A stretch of DNA of 64,000 bases from Phoronis australis (taxonomy: Eukaryota > Phoronida > Phoronidae), in NCBI GenBank assembly GCA_002633005.1, contig NMRA01000064.1, positions 983,997 through 1,047,996 of the forward strand, read 5' to 3'. A program made the translations under genes and the position numbers. Below are positions 37,601-49,600 of this stretch, one piece after another; positions within the stretch are counted from its first letter, which is position 1, and every line of letters begins with the position of its first letter. The notes beneath the pieces are model-generated. The model was not told where the DNA came from, searched no databases, and saw only the letters and a list, made by a program, of their open reading frames with translations.

Positions 37601-40600
37601 CGACTTTTTCAAGGCCGGCTGCGCGCATGTGTCGGGCCGTAAAAATTTCTGCGTTTTTTGTCATTTGGCATTCCAAGCCCTGCTTTAGAGAACGTAGAAA
37701 AGCTCCCGCAGTTGTTTTATAATGCGTTATTACAGACAGTGATGTCTGGCGCTCTACAGTTCCTGTACAGTTTGGATTGTCATTTGTAGCTATGAGTCTT
37801 AGTTGAACTAGCTATGTCAATGTTTCAGAGTGTCTGAAGTGGACAGCAATCCTGTGGTGGAGTCAGAGAGTGCTACTGTAGTGAGTGACAAGGCAAATGT
37901 TGAGCTGGAGAAGAATGACAACACTTCAACATCGGACAGTCTAACTAGTGTGGAGACCATTGAGGAAACTGAAACGGCAGACGTTAAAGAGAATCGGCAG
38001 AATGACGAGGAAGGGCCTGCAGATGACACGGAGAGTACAGATGACACAAAGTACAATGTTGAATTCACATTTGATTGTGACGTCCGATGCGCTGTAACTG
38101 TGTATTACTTCGCCACTGAGGAACTATTGAATGGGCATGCAGTGTGAGTGCATATGATGTGTGGTTTGTTCCAGTTCACTTATGCCAACTTTGTGCGGGC
38201 TAACATACAGGTGGATGAACATTTTCATCATCTCCGTTTGATGTTTTAACATTATTTGTTGACCTCTTCGGCTGTATTTCCGAAATTCCTCTGTGAGGTT
38301 TCATAAAATTGACATTTGCTGGAGTCTAGCTGGCGTCACTTTACTTCTGGTGTACTACAAGTGACAATTTGTTTGTCACTGTTTCCATTTTTTGAAAGAA
38401 CTTCTTGACATATGTTGATTAGATCAGGATGACCTATTTTAGATAAATTGGACTCTTCTTTACCTTAGGTGCTAGTTCTATTTTTTCTCCATTCTTTTTT
38501 GGTGTTTGCCTCTCTGTCCAGATAACATCTGAAAGAGTCTAGGAAATTTGATGTTCTTGTTTTCTTGTTCCTGTTGGTTAAAGCAAATGTGTGCATGAGT
38601 CTGATTACTGTCAGGTCACCTGGCAGCTGTTTGTTTGTACACCCATGTTGTCGTCAGTCAATCACTTGATTAATTTTCATCAAATCTTGCCAATGTGCTT
38701 CTTTTTCACGATGACTAGTTCTGTTCCCACTTCTCACCTTTCCATTTCCTTGGTTCACTTTGAAAATTTTGAGAGCCAGTCTCCAGATTTCAGCCAGACA
38801 TTTTATTATAGTACCATTACCTTGATTGTGAAAATATAGTACCATTACCTTGATTGTAACATGAATCGGCTGACCATTGTTTTTCAGCTACCACCCACGG
38901 AACAGCAGTATGAATTCAGAGACTTATCATTACAAAAAAGGGGCCAATCAGACGTTTAACCAATCCTCACATATTATACAACCGGGCTTGTTTCCAGAAG
39001 ATGATGTAAGTGTATTCGCTATCCTACCTCTAGGTTCCTCGAGTTTTCAGAAGATCTTTTGAGTCGGTTAATTTGTTATGATGTTTGAACCTCGGAAGTG
39101 CCAATTGAAAATAATAATAGACCTTATTCACATACTCGTCATTTTAGTAGTGAGCTTCTTTTTTGGTTTAAAAAACGATGCATTTGAGACATGAATATAA
39201 CGAGGCACACGAAAATATTGTGCTTTGCACTGTGATTAAGCGCCGAATGCATTGTTTTTAAAGCCTACAAAGAGGCTGACTTTTAAAATGGTGACTGTGT
39301 GAATAAGGTGTATAGGCACCTATACCCATAAAAAGTGGACATCAGTGAAGAGGGGCAAAAATACAAATGCCTATGGACTCGCCTTCAGTTGTACAGTCTT
39401 ATTTCGCTACAACAGGCCTCGCGGACCTATCAAAAGTGTTCACTGTAACTGAAGTTCATTGTAACCTGATCAAGCTCTGAGATAAAATAATATGCATAGC
39501 ATACCTGGTCAAATTGACTTGAATTGTGTTTGCTTGAGATTGCATTTTTGCATCATTTGAGGATTGACTAGAAGTCTTTTGAGTGACTAACAACGAGCAC
39601 AAATTTGTAAATGCACTTAGTAGTGCAAGTGTGCTTAAATGGTTTCATATGTCCTTAAAATGTAAAGTGAGATGTATTGTAAAGTGTTAGATTTTGTGTC
39701 TTTATCTTAGATTTCTGTATTGTAATGACATAAGTGCACAATGGAAGTTGAACACTGTTTCATGCGTTCACTGACTCCATCCTGGTTATTATGCTTTGTT
39801 CTAGTGGCAGTTTTCAGTTGACAAAGAGACCATCCCTTTGGTTATACAGTGTGTGGTAGAAGATGAAGGTAACACTTTACTTAGATACATGCTTGAAAAG
39901 TGGTCATCAGTTATGTTATTAAAGTGATTACCAACCTGCCTTTGGACGTCCATAACCTGCCTTTGGACGTCCATAACCTGCCTTTGGACGTCCATAACCT
40001 GCCTTTGGACGTCCATAACCTGCCTTTGGACGTCCATAACCTGCCTTTGGAGGTCCATAACCTGCCTTTGGACGTCCATAACCTGCCTTTGGACGTCCAT
40101 AACCTGCCTTTGGACGTCCATAACCTGCCTTTGGACGTCCATAACCTGCCTTTGGACGTCCATAACCTGCCTTTGGACGTCCATAACCTGCCTTTGGACG
40201 TCCATAACCTGCCTTTGATTTAGACACCTTTCAACTATAAAAATGGGTTTCAATTTGTTCCTTTCTTGGGTGAGGAAGGATTTCTGGTGTAGAGATGAAC
40301 TGATTGTTTGATAGCACTTGGGACACAGCTCGGTGCGTAGAATGACACACTGTGACAAGCCGACATATCAAGCTTGTTCTCAAGCTGTAAGGAACTGACA
40401 ATTAGGTAGTACTTGGGACACAGCTCAGTGCAGGACACACTGTAATAAGCCGACATATCAAGCTTGATCTCAAGCTGTAAGGAACTGACAAGTGTTCCCA
40501 ATCAATGCTCTAATCTGATCAAGAAACAAATAAGTGCCCTAAATCAAAAGTTGTTGTTTGGCGCAAGGCAGGTTTATAGCCATTTGAAGCTTTCTTGAAG

Positions 40601-43600
40601 TCAAGAGCTATGACTGTTAAATGCTACCTGGAGTAGCTGTTTTAAATGCTTATTTGGGCAGGACGTTCTTTTTACTGCTAACCTTGTATGGTTTAGAAGC
40701 TTTCATCTATATTTACTGCATGCTAAATGATTTCGTGTTTGTGTGTAGCTTGTGACTATGTATGGATTTTCAAATGTTATGAATTTTGAGCATCTATTTC
40801 TCTAACTCAAAAAATCAGCTGAAAGTCAAAATGCCTTAAAATGTATCAGAGTTTCCAAGTACAAGATTGGTGAAGATCCAGGCTGAAAACACGAGAAAAT
40901 ATGGAAATAGTGGAGAGGACAACATCGTACTAATAATACGTATCCTGAGTGACAGTGTGTAATTTTAATTTGCACACAGAATTTCCCTTTTGTGATTGAT
41001 CAATTGCAGTTGGTTTGCGAATCATTGACCAATAAAAAATTCACTTACTTGACATGGTATTGTGGGACACCATTTGCTTAGGAAATCGTGTCAAGATGTT
41101 GAGTGCAGAATTTTGGAGACCAAAACTCTTAGGATCTAGGTTATATTTCAAAAACGGGAAAAGGAATTGACTATGTTTCATCATGCTGACTTCAGCACTG
41201 ACAACCTTGTCACAACATCAGCATGGATCAAGAATTACAAAATATGGAGATGTGCTGAACGGTGGTCTGGTGGGGAGAAATCACCCATGCTGACCACAAA
41301 AGCCAAAACATCGGGGTATGATGAGCCGAGCTTTCCTGCAATGCAGCTTTTTTGGACGAACACGGTTTAAAACTGAAATTTTTTGTTTCTTTAGGTGTAT
41401 CACACCATATTTTGATTGAAACTTTAACTTTCTGAAAATATTGGAAACCATGCAAGCTTTCACTCACAAAATATGGATTTTTAACACGAAGGTTACAGAT
41501 TATGTACAAATGGGTCGGCAGCCCTGTTATTACCATGTTTGAAAGTGATGCCCCTTGGTCCTTAGTGAAATCACCGTGCTATCCGCCCTCTTCAGATCAC
41601 ATTGGCCACTCGCACATGACCTTCGGCTGCATTGAGAAGACATCAGAAGGCTTCACATTGAAACCACTGAAGCAGAAACAGATGGTGGATGGTTTGTGCT
41701 ACTTACTACAAGAGATCTATGGTATTGAGAACAAGTTGCCTGACTCTAACAAGGTGAGATACTCGTCTCTTGTACCTGCCACAGGCTACAATCCAGTGGC
41801 TGGATGTATAGATACACTAGTTTTCAAAACTTTTATTTGAGAATTCACCAAAATGCCACGCGGAAAGTTTTCAGGTAATTTTCAAATTATTTTAATGCTG
41901 TTTACGTCTGTGTAGACCAGATACTTTATATTGATGAGACTTTATAATGCAACATTAGGAAGGCAAACCTTCTGATGAGGAGATGGACTTTTAGATGGAG
42001 GAGAGGATTCTGATAGTAGTCGCATTGGTTCATTTATTAACACATAGTTAATATCGGCAAAATTGACATCGTTAGCATTGCCACAGCAACTGTCAGTGTG
42101 GAATGAAGGTCAAACCGTACAATCATGTAGAATTTCAGAATTTACCTTTTACATGAAATCTGATGTTCTAGTTTTCATGCGAGCATCCATCTGTGATACT
42201 GTGATGGCAACTTGAATGAAATTGCACTGTTTTGAACCGTGACACAGCAGTGGCATTCATCAATGCTATCTGAGTTCGTCGAATGAAAAGAAGATGCATC
42301 CTTCCTATCACAACTCTGTCTATCCCAGTTGTCTGTCCGTCCCATTTTTGGGCTCAATCTTCCCATTGGCAGTCCAGGATTCATACTGGGTTGTAAAGCT
42401 TGTTGATGTTACCGACTAAAACCGATAATGTTTATCTGTTATTTCCTGGGTTGAGCCTTTTTAAGCTTGATGAATTTCGATAAAAGTTGACAACTTTTTT
42501 TTCAAAACTATCAATTGATCCCCTTTATAGTCTTGAATGTTAAACACCATTATAAGCTAGAATGGTGGAAGTCAACGTCAAATACTTAGTAAGATACTGC
42601 CTTTTGCAACCTTTGGTGTAAACAGGTTGTCAATATTTGTTTTTCCCTGCATATGTCTATCTTTGTACCTGACTTGGCTGTTTTCATATGTCTCATTGCA
42701 GACTCAGCAGGAGGATGACTATGATGAGATGGGGTCAGAGTGCGTTATTTGCATGTGTGATATACGCGACACACTGATCCTGCCCTGTCGACACATGTGT
42801 CTGTGTAATGGATGTGCCGACTCGCTGCGCTACCAAGCTAACAACTGCCCCATCTGTAGGTCGCCGTTTCGCGCCCTGCTGCAAGTCAGGGCAATGAGGA
42901 AGAAACTGCCTAATGCTCCAGAGGTATGCTTGTTAAAGCTGAGATTTTTTATGCGCCCACACACGTATATGTATACTGTTGTGTGAGTACATTATGCCTG
43001 TCTGCCCATGCTGCTGATGCCCACTGCTATTTTTCCAAAATCCCTTGATGGAAGTTTGTGAAATTTTTGCGCACATGTTCGTGTCGTGGATAGGACCACA
43101 CGGGAAAATTTTCGGACGGAACTAGTTACTGATGTGTCTTCTGGCAATTTTTATTTTTTTGCATTTGCTTCTGTAGGTTTAGATTTCCTTCACATGTTTT
43201 CATCAAATTTGGCAAGTAGGTATCTAATAGGTGTCTATTGAGGAGATGCCAGCTTCTTGCTTCCGGATGGTTTTTTTGTATACTTAGTGGCGTTTTTGCT
43301 GTTTTGAGTCTGTTTTTGCCTTGCTATCTGCCAAATCTCTGTAAGGATGATTATGAAAATTGGTGTATGTGTTCCTACTGTGAAGAGGAGGACCGACTGT
43401 GATTTTCGGACGGCTCTGACTGCTGTGGCGCCTCCTAGTGGCAGTTGTGTTTGCTTTGCATCTGAAGCTGCATCTCATAAACCTGTGCAGGAACTTTGTT
43501 AAATTTGTCAAGTGTTATGATGGGGACGACTTTTGGTTGGATTGGACTATAACTGGGCCCCCCTATTGGCAATTCCATTTTTACATATTCCTCTGTATCT

Positions 43601-46600
43601 TTATACAAGGTCCTTGGTGGGTCTTCTTAAATATGGCTCGTAACTATTGAGGAGATTGAGTACAAATGATGTGGATTTTGACACAAATCTAACTACTGCT
43701 GCAGAGCCGCCAAGTAGTTATTTTGTTTTTCTTTGCGTTCCTTGATGGATGTTCATGAAACTTGGCAAATAAATTGCCATCTCTTAGAAAACAGCACGGG
43801 CCCTTTTTCAGACTGATTTGACCTACATTGCACTTCCTAGTGGCCTTTCTATTGTTTTTGTGTCCTTTGTCTTTTGCGTCCCTATACTCCAAACTTTTTA
43901 AAGAATCATTTGTCGCTATAAAATGGCATTAGAGTTTAATGTGAGGTTATATGGCCTAACCAGTTATTGTTTATTTGCAAATGGTCTTGCAAGTTGTTGC
44001 AATTTTGAGGACCTTGTCCTAAATTTTCTGAAATTGAAATATTCTAGTCAAAAAGAATATATAACTTTAGTTGCTGTTTTGTTCGTCGAAACTTTCTCGA
44101 ATTCCGACACTGTCCAGCTTAGTTTGAAATATGTTGTACCTGACTGATCCTGTATTGCTTTGCCTTATATTTTTTGATATGTTCAATATGTTAGTTAAAT
44201 CATTGCAGCCTGCGGAAAGTGATGAACCAGCAGTGAGTCAAGAAGGAGTGCCCCCCGGCTATGAGGCAGTAACATTGATTGAGGCTCTCAATGGACCCCT
44301 GGTGCAGTCTCCTTTAATGGAAGGTATAGTGTGTTCATTTACTTTGTATATTTCAGAATAGTTAGTTTTGTTTATGTGGTCTATGATCATGTTCAAGTAT
44401 ATTTATGTTTGAAACTTTTATTGCGATCTTGATATTTGTAAATCAAGATGAATTTCATTTCTAACATTATCCACATATTGTAAAAAGAGACACGTGCAAT
44501 ATTAACAGATTAATGTGATCTCACTGTGACATTGAAATTTTTATAATCTTACTTCCTAGACTCCTGCCATCTTAACGTTTCTCAAACTTGTATTAGTCAG
44601 ATCCCTGTTGGTGGCCTTCCGTCTGGCTGCCATGTTGGGTCTTTAAAGTGTTTTTACTGAGGGCGCTGGGTGCCTGTTTTTGTATACTCTTGTTTCATCT
44701 GGTACTGTATTTATAGAACTTTGAGTGAGCTGACATCTAGTGCTCTGGCTGATAGTGTTGAGCTCTTAGTAAACTTTGACTGTGGACCCTTTGTCATTGT
44801 CTCTTTTATTATAGGTTACCTGATTTAGATATACGTTGGGTAGTGACATTTTGTCAGAATATCTGTTTTTTTTTGCTTTTCAATAATTATTGAATTTAAA
44901 ACGTAGTTTAATTTGTATTAGATTCTGAAGACTTCAGTCTGTGACAATTTGATATTTTGTTTAAATCTGCATTTCGCCCAGTTTGGCTGGCTAACAAATG
45001 AAAATCGAATTTGGCATTTTACTGTGTTAAAACTAGTCTCGTAATAGTATTTGTGTTAGGATTCCATTTCCATACCAAAAAGAACATAAAAACCATCAGT
45101 GAGTGACACAAGAGTTCTAGAGTTTATTAGTGTTAACCAGCCCCAAAATTGCAAATTTGAAACTCTCACGTGTACATATTGCCAGTGACTTGAAACTGTC
45201 ACATGTACATATTGCCTTTGACTTGAAACTGTCACATGTACATATTGCTTGTGACTTGAAACTGTCACATGTACATATTGTCTGTGACTTGAAACTGTCA
45301 CATGTACATATTGCCTGTGACATGAAACTGTCACATGTACATATTGCCTGTGACTTGAAACTGTCACATGTACATATTGCCTGTGACTTGAAACTGTCAC
45401 ATGTACAGTCTTATAGCCTGTGACTTAGGGTATGGAATCCTGCTTTTATAAGGAATATTAAGAGACTGATGTTATGAATGTAAATCGCCTATTTTAGTGT
45501 TTTACAGAGCTAAATGAAGGTAATGTAGCTTAAAGTGATGGCCATTAATCGGTATATAAGAAACTTCCTCAGGGGGAACATCTGGTTCCTGAATGCAGAT
45601 TAGGACCGATGTCTCATTTTAAGCTACCATTTGTTCTTTTGTGAGAGATTCATTTCACAAGTTTGATGTTGTTTGACTGGCTATGTGCCCAGATCATTAT
45701 TTATATTGATTGAACATTATCCTGGCAAAAGAGCATTAATGCTTTTTCCAGTAGATTACTCCACTGCATTTCAGACATAAACAAACTACTCTCAATCAAG
45801 CGTGGTGAGTGGGCAATAGCTTTTGAATGCAAGTTTAGTCTTTTTAAGCCTTGTTGTATATTTATGCAAGCATTAATACAAGTGCGATTGAAGACAACAC
45901 TGGGTTCTGACGATTCTGTCTTCGTGATAGTCCTCTCATAATTTGGGAACAACGCACACTCTTGTGTTGGGACATTATTGTTGGTTCTTCTATCGGACAG
46001 TTTTGTCATCGTCCGAGAAGGCTAAAAAACCATGATGAACAGGACATAAGTTGATTGGTCACCTCCAACTGTTGACATCCAAACTATGATAATGGAACCC
46101 ACGTCTCTCCATGTCTAGTCACATTTTACTAGCATCCCAGTAAAGGATGCTGTTGATCTAATATTATGTCATGTATATGATCACTCCACTAAAGCGCCAC
46201 CTAGTGTCCCTGGCAGCATGTTGAGAGAGATACTTTGGTATACCACACACGTGCCCTTTAAGAACATCAATGGCAAGTTATTCCTACAGGACAGAGGGCC
46301 TCCCTGGCTAATCCATTAGATCCCAGTTTGTTGATTACTGTACAGAAAATATGGTTATTTCGGATGACAACAACAAACCTGCACTTTATAGACAATATGG
46401 ATAGTGTCATATATGGCTGGTGTGAGTGAATGCTTTGAAAATACATTTGACAATACCTCAAGAAGAAGCTTCCATTTCTTGGTGTGTTGACATCTGCACC
46501 TGCACAATGATATGTTGGGCATAAGGTTTGAGCATTGTCTAGACAATTGCAACTGCATCTTTACTATGCTTCGATGCAAGAACAGATTTTGAATCATGGA

Positions 46601-49600
46601 AGAAAAATGACTAGAGCTGAGGTTGTTATGTGCTCCTATGTTAGATGTTTTGAGAGTTGTTTCTTTTATCGCAAAACAGACAATGTAAAAATAATAATAC
46701 AAAGCAGTGTCCCGAGGGGGGGAGGTGTCATTGTGTGCCTCAAGTTGTTGGATGCTGTGTTCTTTATATTTGAGAGCCTGGATCTGAACCTGTCAAGACA
46801 TGGTGTATACTTAGTCGTTTGTCTCTGTACACTGTGGTATCTGATAGAGGTCTCTGCATTTTGTGAAGTTCGCTTCACCCTTCAATTTGTTGATCAAAGA
46901 ATAAATTCAAATAATACGTACTTACGTTCTTTCCTTTCTCTCAATAAGCTTTGGTAAGTTGTTACACCGTGTTTCAACAAAAGAGTGTGTGGTGTGCGGA
47001 AATTATGGGAGGTCTCTGAGAAAGCTAGTCAGAATTGGAAGAAGCCTGTGTTGTCTGCAGTTGTACCTTTTGGTAAAATGTGCCACCAACTTACACAAGC
47101 ATTTGTTTAGTGTTCTGAAGCTTTTGTATTGCGTTTGATTGGCAAGACCCTCGCTGTATACGATCAATGATTGGGTTGCTTTTCATCAAGTCATTGCCAT
47201 TTAACTCAAGATTTTTGTTTCCTTTATTTCCTGAAGGAATAACATCTTTGACACTGCTGTGTATTACTTAAGAGAAAAGATATTAATAAATGTGAGTCTG
47301 TAAGCTGGTTGTCAAAGAGACGTGCTTCATGAAACTATCTGAAAAACACATATCTTCAGAGCGCCTAGTAGTTTACAAATTTAAAAGTGACGTAACCTTT
47401 AATGAAGTGTTGGCATTGCCTGGACGCATCACATAAAACCCTGAAAGTAACAAATATGGTTTCCATGCATGGAAAACTCGTGGACAATAAGTGTGTAGAA
47501 ACTTTAATACAATAAAACAAAAACCTTCATTTTGTGGGTCACCTCAGGGGCAATAATTAATGAAAATAACTAACATAGGTCTACTTTTTGTGGAAATTAT
47601 ATCTTGGGAAATGAAAATTTCATCTTGGTGAACTCGTGGAAAATTGTAGTGTAGTATGAGGTCGAACCACGATTTGTGTCTGGCAGTTTGATACTATCCA
47701 CTTCTGAAAGCATTAGCTAAGGGCCAGTTGTATTACTCATAAGTTGCCCCCCCCCCCCNCCCCCCCCCCCCATTGACAAACTCTGACATTACAGTCAGTG
47801 CAGTAAGTAACCTACACTGGTGGTTTTATGATACATAAATTTTATTTGAATCAACAAATCACGTTAGTCATGAACATTTTTTCCCAGTATTAATTCATCA
47901 AAATTTGGTGGAACTCGGAATCCCGGCAAATTTGTGTCCCCGTGTAAAAATATCCCAGTAAAAAATTTTAATTTACTTGAAAAATATGGGGGATTACTTC
48001 TACTAATATTCACATGGAAATGGCACTATTGACTCATCTCAGAGATGACTGGTGATTCATTAGTAAACTCCATGAATATTGAGTGGGATTTTGTCGTGTT
48101 AAGGAAAGCTATAGAATGGAAAATATTCATCTTAAGTCTAACTTTACAAATCACTACAGCGCATAAAAACGTGTTGGCTCTACTTTGATTTTGCCTTCCA
48201 TGATACTATATAGCTATACTAATTCTTGTCACTCACGAATGGCTTATATATAGACTTTTACTGTATTAGAGTATTGCAGCAGCAAATCTTCCTTCAGAGG
48301 AGTTTTGTTGAACATGACATTTCATTTATTTTGAATGACCTTAATAGATAAATGCTGTAATTGGGCCCTCTTGGTAAGCAGTGCTATCACTGAAGAGGCC
48401 ACCCTCATTTTAAATATCACGTAAATAAATTGAGGGTGGGCTGATCACGCGTTAGGCATCATATTCAACATGGCTCATGAGAGACTGCATTTTTTAAATG
48501 TGATTTGAATATGAAGTCTGTAATATTCGCTTTTTTGTGCTTCCCTCACTGCCATGAGCCTGGGTCATCTTTTACATCAATTGACGCCTGCCACGAAATC
48601 TGCCTGCTTCCAATTACAAATGAAACGTCGTGTTCAACAACACTTTACACCATTGTTTATGCATGATCAATGTCTGCTTGGCATGTACTCGGCCATTGTT
48701 CCTAATGAATAAAGTTGATGTTACCCACAGTCTTACAGTTGCCCTGCATTCTGTTGTCTTCACTCTGGCAACATAACTGACTGATGTTGTTGATCCAGAT
48801 GTTGTTGATCAAGATGTTGTTGATTTAAGATGTTGTTGATCAAGATATTGTGAACAAGATGTTGTTGAGTATGGTCAATTTATGTTCAATTTTTGCACAA
48901 TGGATGCTTTGTGTCCTGAAGTGTTGTGCTAAAAACTAAGCATACTATGCAGTTTGGTCATCATAAACTCCTGGCAGTGCTTGGCTGGCAGATGACTACA
49001 TTTTTATACAGCTGCACAACTTTGTTCATGAAGTGACACAGATGACTGTCTGTCTGTATTCAAGTTTTAGAAATTTTAGGAATGCTATTGTGTACATACC
49101 CATTCATCGTTTTAAAATTTTGAGATATTCCCCAATGTGTAATTGCATTTCCTTGCTCTAAAATGGGATTTCTCCAAGTCTTTGGGTAACCTCTTGACGA
49201 ACATTGCACTATCACCTGTCATCTGTGGAAAAAATGAGTATTGGGAGAGTCTCTGACTGGCTCTAGTGAGATAATAGTTGTGACTGTGGACAGAAGTGCT
49301 TACATTTTTTCCATGGTTTGTCCTCATTCTATTCATATGATAAAGATACTAGGGACCTTTCTTCATTAGCTCCACCTGTGGAGTGGATATGGAATTGACC
49401 ATTGTGAACTATCCTGGATGTTAGAGATGTTGCGATTAGAAGAATTTCCTATTTCTAGTTTCCAATCTGTCGCGAGTAAAACCTTGATGGTACAACATTA
49501 AATTACTTCCAACCGGCTTAATGTTTTCGTTTTCCCCAGGTAATCGTCGACCAGTGTCACCAACAGGAAGTCCTCATGTAGAACGGCGGAGGTCTGCCAA

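Larger units (their letters stand above)
44324..49539. other. MGRN1/RNF157 intron 9 (5.2 kb)
   Basis: It holds the 33-bp minisatellite at 45157-45426, a poly-C run with an N at 47747-47771, and a ~15-bp tandem repeat at 48783-48868. I recognise no exon or other gene; open frames such as minus 46355-46702 show no domain. Confidence 0.5.

Noticed and set aside
39933-40217. CRISPR-like regular repeats
   Set aside because: Units are directly adjacent with no spacers, and the sequence is animal nuclear DNA.
39801-40358. A 185-codon minus-strand frame and 99-107-codon frames with heptapeptide repeats, possible repeat protein
   Set aside because: They arise from a 21-bp minisatellite in an intron. 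Frames are open on both strands at once, which is a property of the repeat unit rather than of coding sequence.
45056-45423. Frames of 97-114 codons with 11-residue repeats
   Set aside because: Same cause: a 33-bp minisatellite without stops. No splice sites or family resemblance.
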